Made by a program: the position numbers and the translations under genes. A stretch of DNA of 30,315 nucleotides from Treponema sp. (GTDB lineage: Bacteria; Spirochaetota; Spirochaetia; Treponematales; Breznakiellaceae), in NCBI GenBank assembly GCA_031254385.1, contig JAIRUO010000073.1, positions 1-30,315 on the forward strand, written 5' to 3'. How positions within the stretch are numbered: the stretch's first letter is position 1; every line of letters starts with the position of its first letter. Shown here in pieces: positions 17,566 through 26,189 of the stretch. Under the pieces are notes generated by a model, which worked only from the letters and a program-made list of their open reading frames with translations, was not told the DNA's origin and did not search any database.

Positions 17566-19092
17566 CTATTTAAGTAAAGAAATCCTAAAAGTTTCCATGC
17601 TTTTGTTTCCCCTTGCATCTTTAAGCCCGCTGTTAATACTAAATATAACCACACCGGATCTTACGTTGTTGCTTAGAAATCCCCGCATTTCAACACGGTC
17701 ATAAGCTTCCCATCCTTGCACCGGTTCGGGCCAGGTAAAATTATTTATTTCAATATGGCGAGGTGAAAAGCTGATAGCACGATTTGTTATTTCCATCCGA
17801 AAAAGGTCCATCAGGGAAAATATATCTATCCGAGTATCAGGGGCAGTATCAAAATAAAATTCTACCCAGAAATCTATATTTGTAACATAAGGCAAATAAA
17901 TTTCTTCAAAATCAAGTTTAAAATCGGCGTATAGATTATTGGGAGTAAAAATCTGCGGAAATTGCTCCTCAATGCATGATTTTCCTGGTGCCAGCGGAAG
18001 ACGTATGCCTACAAGATAAGGAGGTTTGGAGTTTTCATTGGCAGCGCGTATCCTAAAAAACGTAAGCTCATCTGTTTCATTCCCCACTTCATCACGAATA
18101 CCCGTATTCAGCTTAAACAGAAAGCTTGACTGCCATGCAGGCTTCTCCGCAAACCTAAAAATAACTGAATTTGACATACCCGGTTGAGTTTCCATAACCA
18201 TAGAAGCGTAAGGTTCTACACTTAGCCTATTTTTTACGCTACCCACATCAACACGCTTGGAAAAATCTAGCCTCAATCTAAAAGACGAATCCCATTCAGC
18301 ATATTCGGTTATGCCAGACCAGGGCCAGGTATCTGTTTCGATTTCGAAAGCTTCACCATTTAAATCAATAGCATAGACAGAAAGCAAGACAGGTTTTTCT
18401 TGATCGCCTTTGATGACGGTATTAACATAAAAGTAATAATCTTCTCCCATGTTTCTTCCGTTTATACAAGTAAAACCGGAGTTGATATTGACCCTGTATC
18501 TAATGCCTGTCTTCCAGGGTTCAAGCGGATGGAAAGAAGCCAGCTTACCCGTATCATCTAAACGCCAGGAACCGGTTATAGCCGGAACAAATGAAATATT
18601 AGTCGTACAGGAATTTATTGTTACAGGCTCGCAAAAACTGATTGAAATACATTCCCTTGGACCAGTAATAATACCGTCTGATGGCATGGTAGAGATTACA
18701 CTTGGCCTTCCTCCAGCAGCTCTGGTTGTAAAAGACGCAAGAAATTTATTTTCCAGGGAAAGGCCTTTTTCATTCTGTGCACCTGTTCCCAAAGAAATAA
18801 GGTAATCGCGATTCTCTTCTAATGGAGAGGAAGGTACAAAAATAAGCTGCCTATCATTCCATTGAAAAGTCCCTTTTATTGGACGACCATCCTCGCTTAG
18901 CGAAAATGATTGTTCAGTTTTGACCCGGTCGCCTGAATGGGAAAGGAGCAAAGAAACAACCAGATTCTCTGCTTCATGAAAACCATTTCCAGGTGTCCAG
19001 GCAATTACCTCATAGGGAGAGCCTCTAAAAAGATCACAGGAAGCCAAAAGAAGCATTAAAAAACCATACACAAAAATATTTAGTTTTTTCAT
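17566..19092 (-). CDS. Lipoprotein with Ig-like (Big_5/SbsA-type) domains, copy 2
   Basis: A 508-residue lipoprotein: lipobox LLASC with Cys19 after a hydrophobic signal. The first 230 residues contain two Big_5-like repeats, recognisable by the phrases FQWNDRQLIFVPSSPLEENR and SWRLDDTGKLASFHPLEPWK, each followed by a beta strand and a glycine turn (NEKGLSLE, NGRNMGED). A third, more divergent unit (about 260-345) ends GIRDEVGNE. The rest is beta-rich and unassigned. Big_5 domains are extracytoplasmic beta-sandwiches used as structural or binding modules. The start ATGA overlaps the stop of the preceding paralogue. Finding such lipoproteins between an adaptor and a permease gene is unusual; they might support the pump or the giant downstream protein. 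No enzymatic motif is visible. Confidence 0.85.
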   Translation of the reverse strand: MKKLNIFVYGFLMLLLASCDLFRGSPYEVIAWTPGNGFHEAENLVVSLLLSHSGDRVKTEQSFSLSEDGRPIKGTFQWNDRQLIFVPSSPLEENRDYLISLGTGAQNEKGLSLENKFLASFTTRAAGGRPSVISTMPSDGIITGPRECISISFCEPVTINSCTTNISFVPAITGSWRLDDTGKLASFHPLEPWKTGIRYRVNINSGFTCINGRNMGEDYYFYVNTVIKGDQEKPVLLSVYAIDLNGEAFEIETDTWPWSGITEYAEWDSSFRLRLDFSKRVDVGSVKNRLSVEPYASMVMETQPGMSNSVIFRFAEKPAWQSSFLFKLNTGIRDEVGNETDELTFFRIRAANENSKPPYLVGIRLPLAPGKSCIEEQFPQIFTPNNLYADFKLDFEEIYLPYVTNIDFWVEFYFDTAPDTRIDIFSLMDLFRMEITNRAISFSPRHIEINNFTWPEPVQGWEAYDRVEMRGFLSNNVRSGVVIFSINSGLKDARGNKSMETFRISLLK

Positions 19093-20585
19093 TCCTTTAC
19101 CGCCTCAAAAATAAAATAAGTATCTTCTTTTAAGTAAGAGCCTTCTCCGTTACTGATTCCGTTGCGTCCTCCGGGCAAGGTCAGTTTATAATAATGAGGC
19201 AGCTCCGGTTTGCCGTTTTTAAGACCCTCCCATTCCATAAGAAGAGTATCAGGCTCAGGCACCCAATATACGAAACGTAAATCTACAGAGCTAAGGTTTT
19301 TTGGGAAAAACGGCGACAGTGAAATCCTTGGCGTTGCTTCCTGAGCACCGGCTGTCATGGGAAGGGAAAATTGTATGATAAAACGCACAACACCGCTATC
19401 TGCCTCATTAATAAAAACAGGAAAAACTCCGTTGCTTTCAGGTTCATTAATCTTTTGTTCAGGCATACCAATAAAGCTCAAAGACTTAATATTGAGGAAG
19501 GGAATATTAGAAGAAAAATAAACTATTAGGTCTTCTCCCATCTTTAGTCCGCGAGAATCTCTTGCCTCTCCGCTTATCTTCATGGTGTAATATGTTTCTG
19601 GTTCAGGATTGTTGTCTGGGATGTATACCGCATTATGCGGAGAAATAATTTCCAGGCGTCCGGGCAGAGAAGGCTCAAAACTAAAGGAGGACTTAAGTCT
19701 TTCTGGATCCATGGCCTTATTGAATTCAACGCCAATTGCCTGCCCAGGCCCAAGGCCGTAATAAAGATCTATGTCATTACGAACCCAGGAACCCCAAGAA
19801 GTATCGCCTTCTCCCTTGATCAAGGGCACTACCTTAACTACCTGTGGAAAATGACCGTCTTTATCTGTTATATAACGACCTGAAACCGCATTTGCCAAAG
19901 GAGCCCCGTCACGGCTCAAAGCCTTTTCCGAAACAGACCAGCGGTATACAGTCCAGGCAGAAAGTGCATTCTTGGGTCTAATACTCAAAATAGTGTCGTC
20001 ATCTGACCACTGGAAATATTTTTCGCGGTCAATATGATAAGAGCTCTGATCAACTCCATCGCAGTTTAACGCAGCTTCAACGCTATGCCTGTCCATAGGA
20101 ACCGAGAACCTAAGGCGGAGCATTATTTCTTCTGGTAAAAAAGCTTCTGTAGAAGCACCGTCAACAGGGTCAGAAGAGACAAGATACGGTAGCGGAAGTA
20201 CTGCTACAGCATAGAAAGGCAGCTCGCGGTTAATAAAGATATCCCTTCCGTCCCTGGAATAGGCTGTACCGGAAATTTTTAATACGTAGCGTATGCCCTT
20301 TATCCAAGAAGAGGCAGGAGTAAAATGAAGTTCTCTTCCCTTCCATACAAGATCGCCATCAACAGTCCCAGAAGGAGAAATTATTTGCATAACGCCCTCC
20401 GCTTCTTTTTCCATCATATCTGTGTCAAATCTTAAAACCACAGGACTATTAGTATACGGGAGTATCATGTAAGGTTGTTCGGGAATTGTTGAAAACCCGA
20501 TGGGTCTAAGATCAACAAAACCGCAACTGGAGAGAAACGCTAATAACAAAACAACAGGAAAAAATTTAATTAACAACCGATACAT
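19089..20585 (-). CDS. Lipoprotein with Ig-like (Big_5/SbsA-type) domains, copy 1
   Basis: A 498-residue lipoprotein starting MYRLLIKFFPVVLLLAF and reaching the lipobox FLSSC at Cys21. An in-frame ATG three codons earlier (20594) is possible, but AGGA fits the 20585 start better (8 nt spacing). It carries Ig-like units comparable to the next gene: LVWKGRELHFTPASSWIKG with SRDGRDIF, then FQWSDDDTILSIRPKN with SRDGAPLA, then a third around 290-365 ending SRGLKMGED. The last 130 residues are beta-rich and unassigned. The two proteins have the same length and repeat plan, so they probably arose by duplication, but pairwise identity is low by eye. The gene overlaps the adaptor gene by 20 nt and its TGA overlaps the next ATG, so all three are tightly coupled. 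Confidence 0.85.
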   Translation of the reverse strand: MYRLLIKFFPVVLLLAFLSSCGFVDLRPIGFSTIPEQPYMILPYTNSPVVLRFDTDMMEKEAEGVMQIISPSGTVDGDLVWKGRELHFTPASSWIKGIRYVLKISGTAYSRDGRDIFINRELPFYAVAVLPLPYLVSSDPVDGASTEAFLPEEIMLRLRFSVPMDRHSVEAALNCDGVDQSSYHIDREKYFQWSDDDTILSIRPKNALSAWTVYRWSVSEKALSRDGAPLANAVSGRYITDKDGHFPQVVKVVPLIKGEGDTSWGSWVRNDIDLYYGLGPGQAIGVEFNKAMDPERLKSSFSFEPSLPGRLEIISPHNAVYIPDNNPEPETYYTMKISGEARDSRGLKMGEDLIVYFSSNIPFLNIKSLSFIGMPEQKINEPESNGVFPVFINEADSGVVRFIIQFSLPMTAGAQEATPRISLSPFFPKNLSSVDLRFVYWVPEPDTLLMEWEGLKNGKPELPHYYKLTLPGGRNGISNGEGSYLKEDTYFIFEAVKE

Positions 20586-21915
20586 AAGTCCCATCCTGTA
20601 ATGACGAATCTGGCAGTAATACTACTACTTCCCCGGCACTAAGCCCTGAAATAATTTCACGCTCATCGCCGAAAACCCGACCAAGGTTTACTAAACGCTC
20701 AGATAGTATATTGTTCCATATAGTAAATACCTTTCCCTGATTATTTTTTTTATCTGTCAATGAATGTTCGGGAATAAGATTAATAATCTGGGATTGATCC
20801 AGAGAAATTGTTATACGCGCAAACATTCCTGGCTTGAGCAGATTTTCGTCATCTGCTGACAAAATGACTCTTACTAAAAAAGTGAATGATTGAATATCTG
20901 CCTGGGGATAAACCAGATCGACTGTCCCATTATAAATTCCGCCAGTTCCGTCCATGCTGACCGATGCAGACATTCCTTTGGAAAGCTTTAAGGCTTCTGC
21001 CTCTGGAATGGAAAATACGGCGTACAGGGATCGAGTATCCATTAAGGTAAGAATCTTATCTTCCCGCTTGATCCTTTCACCTTCTTCAAAATACCTGGCC
21101 CCGACTATTCCTGTCATAGGGCTTCTTATAATAAGTGAAGATTCAAGCAGCTTGCATGACTCAAGCTCTTGCCTTGCGGATTCCAGGCTTGCCTCCGCAG
21201 CCTTTAGTTCTGCCCTTAAACCGGCAGTAGCAAAAATAATCAGAGCCTGCCGCAGTTTTTGCGCGTCTTTTGGAGCGTCAATTCCAGCAGCCAATAAATC
21301 TATTTCACGAAGCCCTATGCGGCGTATTTCCAAATCTTTTTCCATTAGAACGATCTGGGCCTCTGCAGATTCAGTCCTAAAACGACTGTCCCTTATAGAT
21401 TCATCGCTGATTCCTCCAGCAGCGTATAATGATTCTTCGCTCTCTTGCTTGCGCTGCTGCTCATCAAGGGCTTTATAGGCAAGCATAAGTTCGGCCTCGG
21501 TTTTTTCGTTTTGTAAAATTCGCGCTTCGGTTGCCAATTCGCCATCTGTCAGCCTGGCACTCGCCAAATCCATGGCAGCCAGCGCGTGTGAAAATGCGCT
21601 CTCTGCCCTTAGTACCGACAAGGTTATTTGAGGATTACTAAGTATGGAAACAATGTCACCTTCTTTGACATGATCGCCTTCTCTTTTTAGTAATTTTTCC
21701 ATTACGGCGTCAGACGGGGATGCAAGGTCCACCTTCTTTATAAAGGAAAGAGAACCAAAGCCCTTGACCTCATCATATATCTCCCTACTTGTTACTGCTG
21801 CGACCTTAACCTGCGGCCTATTATCATCAATAGGGCCTTCTTGTTTTTTTTCACATGATGAAGAAAACAGAACAATTAAGACCATCCAGATTAATGTCTT
21901 GTATAGATTGCTCAT
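20566..21915 (-). CDS. RND periplasmic adaptor (membrane-fusion) lipoprotein
   Basis: A 449-residue adaptor that should bridge the RND permeases and the TolC-like channel in the periplasm. The lipobox is FSSSC (Cys21). The biotinyl-lipoyl half-motif KLLKREGDHVKEGDIV lies near residue 75 and its partner SPMTGIVGARYFEEGERIK near 270. Between them is a long alpha-helical hairpin (about 95-260), longer than in many adaptors. A beta-barrel domain follows (LYAVFSIPEAEALKLSKGM, LLKPGMFARI) and then a membrane-proximal domain (IPEHSL, GLSAGEVVVLL). I chose the ATG at 21915 because GGGAGGTG lies 4 nt upstream; the ATG at 21927 lies inside this ribosome-binding region. The TolC-like gene ends 24 nt before. 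Confidence 0.94.
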   Translation of the reverse strand: MSNLYKTLIWMVLIVLFSSSCEKKQEGPIDDNRPQVKVAAVTSREIYDEVKGFGSLSFIKKVDLASPSDAVMEKLLKREGDHVKEGDIVSILSNPQITLSVLRAESAFSHALAAMDLASARLTDGELATEARILQNEKTEAELMLAYKALDEQQRKQESEESLYAAGGISDESIRDSRFRTESAEAQIVLMEKDLEIRRIGLREIDLLAAGIDAPKDAQKLRQALIIFATAGLRAELKAAEASLESARQELESCKLLESSLIIRSPMTGIVGARYFEEGERIKREDKILTLMDTRSLYAVFSIPEAEALKLSKGMSASVSMDGTGGIYNGTVDLVYPQADIQSFTFLVRVILSADDENLLKPGMFARITISLDQSQIINLIPEHSLTDKKNNQGKVFTIWNNILSERLVNLGRVFGDEREIISGLSAGEVVVLLPDSSLQDGTYVSVVN

Positions 21916-21939
21916 TACACCTCCCATTTATTAGCAGAG

Positions 21940-23334
21940 CTATTGATCTGCAAAAATTGCCAAACCGCCCGGAGGAAGGTCAAGGAAGCTCTCAAGTTCC
22001 CGTTCCGCCTCAAGCAGAGAAACAGCCGCTCTAACAGCCGATATTTCCCTTTCCGCATATAACAGCATGGCATCCATTAATTCCACCCTTGTGATCCTTC
22101 CCAATTCCAGCTTTAGTTCCGCAAGACGATAGCGCCCTGCTTCCAGTTCCATGGCTTCCAATGCCAGAACCCGCTTTTGATCCAGCAGCAGGCATTTTTC
22201 TATTGCCTGTTCCGCCATACGTCCTGTCAGCCTAAAAGTATTTGCATAGTTAATCTGTTCTAGATTTAGATTCAAGGCTGCCGTCTTAGCGGAAAAAGCA
22301 GAAACCGGATCTGGCAATGGCGTAGCACTGCTCTGTATTCTTGCGTTCTGATCATTCGTTCCCATACCCGCTGAACCGCCCAGGTTTCCCGATACCCAGG
22401 GAGTAGAAAATTCGATCATTATTCCTACAGACCAATTATATTTGGTCAAAGGGTATCGCTGACCGCTCAAACTAAAACTCCCTGTAAGCCTGATGGTTGG
22501 CATCCATGAGCGGCTTGCATATTTTTTTTCTATTTCCCTGCGTATTACTGCATATCTTGCAGCTAACAAGGCAGGGTTTCCGGATTCGGCTACAAGCCTG
22601 GCACTTTCTGGATTAGGCAAACTGGCTGAACGATAGATATCAATTTTTTCCGAAAGCATTGGCGGTTCTTCCAGCCCAAGCATTTCCGCCAGCCTTAACT
22701 CTGCTTCGGATAAGTCTATTTTCAATGATTTGATTTCTATATTTGCTTCGGCAATAGTAATATCTGCTATAGCCAGATCAATGGGCAGAGCCATTCCCAA
22801 TTCTAGTTCACGGAGCAAAATTCTGCGCTGTTCTTCAAGGTACACATAAGCCTTTTCGCGTATATCCAGTACCATGCGGTGGAAAAGCACTTCCCTGTAC
22901 GCTGATACAGCAGTCTCTCCGATTTCACGCGCCATTCTTTCAAGATTTTGAGCTGCCATATCCAGTTCCACCTTTTCAATTTTCCTGGACATGGAAATTC
23001 GTCCTCCGTCCCAAATAAGCTGATCGATGTTTATGGAATAATTCTTAATGAATGAATCAGAATTTGTCTGTGATAACCTGTCATCTTCCGATGCGCTTAT
23101 GCTAAGGCGCGGAAAATACGCACGCAGTCCCCAGGCCCAAGCCCCTTCCATAAGATCCAAACGTCTTGATTCGCCGCGCAATTCTTCTGAAGCGGAAACC
23201 GCCAGATCTGCAGCAGACGCAAAATCCAATGAGGCCATAGGGTTCAAAGAAGATGAAGTTTCATCCGCCCAAACGATATATGGCAGCATTAAAAAAATAG
23301 CAAATGTAAAAACCCACATAACGAAATGTTTCAT
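21940..23334 (-). CDS. TolC-family outer-membrane efflux protein
   Basis: A 464-residue outer-membrane factor with a signal peptide (about 1-23, ending VWADE). It has the two-fold repeat of the OEP family: each half has a long helical hairpin (about 125-225 and 345-450) and short beta strands. Typical phrases are AYFPRLSISASE and IDQLIWDGG in the first half, and SWMPTIRLTGSFSLSG with VGIMIEFSTPW in the second. The helix phrase LELGRITRVELMDAMLLYAE corresponds to the conserved region near the periplasmic tip. This would form the exit duct for the RND pump. Its ATG overlaps the stop of the TPR lipoprotein gene (ATGA at 23331-23334), showing translational coupling. Confidence 0.95.
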   Translation of the reverse strand: MKHFVMWVFTFAIFLMLPYIVWADETSSSLNPMASLDFASAADLAVSASEELRGESRRLDLMEGAWAWGLRAYFPRLSISASEDDRLSQTNSDSFIKNYSINIDQLIWDGGRISMSRKIEKVELDMAAQNLERMAREIGETAVSAYREVLFHRMVLDIREKAYVYLEEQRRILLRELELGMALPIDLAIADITIAEANIEIKSLKIDLSEAELRLAEMLGLEEPPMLSEKIDIYRSASLPNPESARLVAESGNPALLAARYAVIRREIEKKYASRSWMPTIRLTGSFSLSGQRYPLTKYNWSVGIMIEFSTPWVSGNLGGSAGMGTNDQNARIQSSATPLPDPVSAFSAKTAALNLNLEQINYANTFRLTGRMAEQAIEKCLLLDQKRVLALEAMELEAGRYRLAELKLELGRITRVELMDAMLLYAEREISAVRAAVSLLEAERELESFLDLPPGGLAIFADQ

Positions 23335-23987
23335 AACTTTGCCCCAAGTTCGGATATAATTGATTCAAGGGTATCTACAGACCTAAGTAGGGGGCTATTT
23401 AGAGGAAGCAACGCCCTTGCCCTTCCCAAATCTTCCAATGACGCTTTAACGTTACCATTTACCCATCTGCTTCTGGCCCTGTCCAAAAAAACCAGGGCCA
23501 ATTCAGAAGATGCCTCAGCCGCCTGATCAAGATACGCTGCTGCCATGGCCTCACCTTGCGGGCCTGTATCACGCGCCATTTCTGCGGCCAGGCGCAGGGC
23601 CCTGATATTCTGAGGATCATTGCTTAGAATTTTCTCTATTATTTGTTTGGCGTCTTTTAAGTTTCCCCTTTCCCGTCCTAGCCTAGCCAGATAAAGGCCG
23701 GCCTCAGTATTGCCCGGACTTAAGGCCAGAGCACGGCGCAGGGATTTCTCAGCCTCATCATCATTACCCGCGAAATAGTGAGCCTTGCCGCGCAGCACCA
23801 GACTAGGGGCAAATGCCCTTTCTCCTAAAAGCATGGACGCGGCTTCTGTATACCGACCCTCTCTATAGACTGAAGTAGCTTTGGCATAGAGCAACAGGGT
23901 TTCTTCGTCTTGCTTGCCGGACTCGCAAGAAAGCATTAATAACCCGGTCAAACAAAAAGTAAACAGACAAAAAGCGCGAAATTTCAT
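23331..23987 (-). CDS. TPR-repeat lipoprotein
   Basis: A 218-residue lipoprotein: signal peptide with lipobox LMLSC (Cys21), then tandem TPR helices. The clearest unit is HYFAGNDDEAEKSLRRALAL followed by SPGNTEAGLYLARLGRERGN and AKQIIEKILSNDPQNIRALR; later units continue through LDRARSRWVNGN and LEDLGRARALLP. TPR domains mediate protein-protein contacts, here in the periplasm. Its ATG overlaps the previous TGA (23984-23987) with AGGAG just upstream, and its own stop overlaps the TolC-like start. Placing a TPR lipoprotein immediately before the outer-membrane channel suggests a role in pump assembly or cargo recruitment, though this is inference from position. Confidence 0.88.
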   Translation of the reverse strand: MKFRAFCLFTFCLTGLLMLSCESGKQDEETLLLYAKATSVYREGRYTEAASMLLGERAFAPSLVLRGKAHYFAGNDDEAEKSLRRALALSPGNTEAGLYLARLGRERGNLKDAKQIIEKILSNDPQNIRALRLAAEMARDTGPQGEAMAAAYLDQAAEASSELALVFLDRARSRWVNGNVKASLEDLGRARALLPLNSPLLRSVDTLESIISELGAKL

Positions 23988-25024
23988 GGCAAGCTCCTGC
24001 TGATGTACGCAAGCCTTTCGGAAAGACGCCCCGAATTTTGAGCAGCCTGATTAAGAAAATAACTCCTAAAGTCAGGAATACCAGCCAGGGATTGCAGAGC
24101 ACCCAAGGCATAATGCGTATATTTGTTGTCAGGCAGATCAAGCAATGGAAATAGATAGTCAAGAATTACCGGATCAGCTTCAGAGACAGATTTTTCAATA
24201 TAGTATTCTATCTCCGCCTGGGTTCGCAGATTTTTACCATAGCCTTCCAGCCCATTTAAGCTGGCTATGATATCGCGACATTCTTTGGCAAAAGGGCCAT
24301 CTGTGTTAAGGTTTATGCAATGCTCCGCATAAATCGGTGCAAGCTCACTGTTAAAAGCCCTGGCCCCCCTATACCAGTACTCTGGAAATTTATCGTAACG
24401 ACCTCTAATTGCACCATAAGCACTGCGTGTAATATGATCATTACTGCCGCTTTCCAGAGAACAGACCAATAACATCCATTGATAGAAAGAATCAGGCTCA
24501 TCATATTGAGGGACAGTTTCGTTTAATAATTGTGTCGCCTTACTCCATGATTCTTCGATAATGGCCATAACAGCCAGCGCTGTATTATTGACTAGAACTG
24601 CGGCAGGCGATTCTTCAGAATCAATAGAAAAAATATGTTTTATTCCTTCTAGTACCTCATCTTTAGGTGTGCCGCCGTAACTATAAATCCAGGAAAGCTC
24701 CTTATAAGCCGCAATCACCGCACCGCAGTAATCCCCTGCTTCTTCACGCAGAGCAGACTCAAAAAGGGCAAGTCCCTGGAAATAATTTCCGGATCTTTCT
24801 ATCTCCGTAATCCTTTCCATTTTTTGAATAAAATCCGCAGATTCGTAATACGTTTCTGGCTGCGCCTGAGAGACAAAAGTCCAAGGCTCCTGTGTTTGCG
24901 GGGATAATACCTGGTTAACCGGATTGGTAACTGATCGTTCTGGGCCTTTAACAACTTTTCCGGCCTGACAAGAAAGGATCAGAGAAACCAATATAAATAT
25001 AATAGAAAGAACTTTGAATTTCAT
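23984..25024 (-). CDS. Lipoprotein, helical TPR-like, first gene of the RND operon
   Basis: A 346-residue lipoprotein with lipobox LILSC (Cys19), a Pro/Gln-rich linker (about 22-55) and then a mainly alpha-helical body. Phrases such as ERSGNYFQGLALFESALREEAGDY and YRGARAFNSELAPIYAEHC look like degenerate TPR or SEL1-like helical pairs, but no unit is canonical. The last 80 residues (YYIEKSVSEADPVILDYLFPLL ... HYALGALQSLAG, split here) resemble HEAT-like helices. It is otherwise unrecognised. GGAGGTC lies 3 nt before the ATG. This is the promoter-proximal gene of the series running down to 2709. The upstream 150 nt contain TATATA (25056-25061) but no good -35 box at the right distance. Confidence 0.8.
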   Translation of the reverse strand: MKFKVLSIIFILVSLILSCQAGKVVKGPERSVTNPVNQVLSPQTQEPWTFVSQAQPETYYESADFIQKMERITEIERSGNYFQGLALFESALREEAGDYCGAVIAAYKELSWIYSYGGTPKDEVLEGIKHIFSIDSEESPAAVLVNNTALAVMAIIEESWSKATQLLNETVPQYDEPDSFYQWMLLVCSLESGSNDHITRSAYGAIRGRYDKFPEYWYRGARAFNSELAPIYAEHCINLNTDGPFAKECRDIIASLNGLEGYGKNLRTQAEIEYYIEKSVSEADPVILDYLFPLLDLPDNKYTHYALGALQSLAGIPDFRSYFLNQAAQNSGRLSERLAYISRSLP

Positions 25025-25115
25025 ACGACCTCCGTCCCGGCATTTCGCCGTGCCCTATATACGGGTTTAAGATGGAGGGTGCTTCTAAAAAATTGAATTT
25101 TTTTATTTTTCTCAC

Positions 25116-25139
25116 ACAAAGGCACAAAGGTACAAAGGC
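25116..25139. repeat. Three 8-bp direct repeats in the divergent intergenic region
   Basis: ACAAAGGC, ACAAAGGT and ACAAAGGC occur end to end, followed by the related ACGGAGAG. The stretch lies in the 205-nt gap between the RND operon and the plus-strand phosphorylase. Its wording (CACAAAGG, CACGGAGAGG) resembles the repeat at 29911-30022 and looks like dispersed intergenic repeat material rather than an operator. Confidence 0.6.
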
Positions 25140-25173
25140 ACGGAGAGGGAGTGGGGTGGTTTTATTGTAGGGC

Positions 25174-25202
25174 TTGACGTGAATATTCAACTAATTTACA
25201 TT
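25174..25202 (+). promoter_or_regulatory. Sigma70-like promoter of the nucleoside phosphorylase gene
   Basis: TTGACG (25174-25179) and TACATT (25197-25202) are separated by exactly 17 nt. Transcription would start near 25209, giving a leader of about 20 nt that contains the Shine-Dalgarno GAGAGG (25215-25220). Confidence 0.65.
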
Positions 25203-25229
25203 CATTACATAAATGAGAGGTTTAACTTT

Positions 25230-26000
25230 ATGTTACAAAAAGAATTTCCAATTTTAGAGTTCGATGAGGAAAAAAACGCTTTTATCAGACCGTCTAATCT
25301 GATCCAACCAATAGAGGGTATACCAGAAAGATGTGTCCTATGTTTTTTTTCTGAAGCAATAGAAAAGATACTTACAGAATATCCTCATAAAATATTTTCC
25401 AATTTTATAGCTGAAGGAATAAATTACCCTTTATATGAATTGAATTACAAAGGCAGAAAAATTTGTTTAATTCAATCCGCTGTTGGGGCTCCTCTTGCAG
25501 CTGCTCAGATAGAGGAACTTGCAGCTATGGGCTGTAAAAAGTTTATTGCCTGCGGAATGTGCGGGGTTTTACAAAAGGAAATTGCCGTAGGGCATTTAAT
25601 TATTCCAACAGCCGCTGTCAGAGATGAAGGCACATCGTATCATTATATAAAACCTTCCAGAGAAATTATTGCCAACGAGCGTATAGTACAAGTAATTGAA
25701 AATAAATTGGCGGAAGAAGAACTGCCATATATAAAGGCAAAAACATGGACAACCGATGCATATTATAGAGAAACACCCGCAAAAATTGCACAACGAAAGA
25801 ATGAAGGATGTGTTACGGTTGAAATGGAAACATCAGCGTATATAGCCGCTTCACAATACAACAATGTCGAATTTGGTCAAATTCTCTGTTCTGGAGACAG
25901 CTTGGCCGGTGAAGAATGGGACAAAAGAAATTACAATAAAAGAACTGACATAAGAGAATTTGTATTAAGGCTTACACTTGATATATGCCTTGATATGTAA
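25230..26000 (+). CDS. Nucleoside phosphorylase (PNP/UDP superfamily, uridine-phosphorylase-like)
   Basis: A cytoplasmic enzyme of 256 residues that should split a nucleoside with phosphate into base and ribose 1-phosphate. The phosphate/ribose-binding region reads GAPLAAAQIEELAAMGCKKF, then ACGMCGVLQKEI. The substrate-binding motif VEMETSAY (Glu198, Met199, Glu200) and the acidic motif CSGDSLAG (Asp223) follow; an Asp here is typical for purine-type or broad nucleoside phosphorylases, so base preference is uncertain. I chose ATG 25230 because GAGAGG lies 9 nt upstream and the -10 box at 25197-25202 would fall inside a longer reading frame beginning at 25179. It is the only plus-strand gene between two minus-strand operons and has its own promoter; it probably works in nucleoside salvage. 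Confidence 0.9.
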   Translation: MLQKEFPILEFDEEKNAFIRPSNLIQPIEGIPERCVLCFFSEAIEKILTEYPHKIFSNFIAEGINYPLYELNYKGRKICLIQSAVGAPLAAAQIEELAAMGCKKFIACGMCGVLQKEIAVGHLIIPTAAVRDEGTSYHYIKPSREIIANERIVQVIENKLAEEELPYIKAKTWTTDAYYRETPAKIAQRKNEGCVTVEMETSAYIAASQYNNVEFGQILCSGDSLAGEEWDKRNYNKRTDIREFVLRLTLDICLDM

Positions 26001-26006
26001 TAGTCT

Positions 26007-26064
26007 GGACTTCCCCCAGTCCTTGGAAAAAGTTACTGACACCCCTGTGTCGTCCATCTTTTTA
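26007..26064 (+). terminator. Possible weak terminator after the phosphorylase gene
   Basis: Two short perfect stems occur: GGACT (26007-26011) with AGTCC (26018-26022), and GACAC (26038-26042) with GTGTC (26047-26051). The second is followed 6 nt later by a run of T (about 26059-26063). The stems are short and the T-run is displaced, so this is a weak call. The rest of the 26001-26189 gap shows no gene. Confidence 0.3.
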
Positions 26065-26129
26065 AAACCGCAGGCCCATGCCAAACCAGGGCCGAAAATT
26101 TCTGGAGAAGGGGCACGCCTGTAAGATGC

Positions 26130-26175
26130 AAAAACGCAAACGCCCCTGAAATCGCGAAAGCGACAAGGGCGTTTT
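26130..26175 (-). terminator. Rho-independent terminator of the OmpA/FecR operon
   Basis: AAACGCCC (26138-26145) pairs with GGGCGTTT (26167-26174). Inside is a second stem TCGC (26152-26155) / GCGA (26160-26163) closed by a GAAA tetraloop. On the minus strand the stem is followed by a T-rich tail (GCGTTTTT). It begins 15 nt after the FecR gene stop. It could also act weakly for the convergent phosphorylase gene, since the plus strand ends in TTTT. Confidence 0.75.
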
Positions 26176-26189
26176 ACCAATAAAACAGC

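Noticed and set aside
20954..21478. Plus-strand frame of 174 residues opposite the adaptor gene
   Set aside because: Antisense shadow of the adaptor's helical hairpin, Ser/Ala-rich without any motif.
25025..25110. Promoter for the RND operon around TATATA at 25056-25061
   Set aside because: No -35 box was found 16-18 nt away on the minus strand; the promoter of this operon remains unidentified.
25965..26180. Minus-strand frame of 71 residues overlapping the phosphorylase end and the terminator
   Set aside because: It overlaps the terminator hairpin and the 3' end of a well supported gene, has no convincing ribosome-binding site and no recognisable domain.
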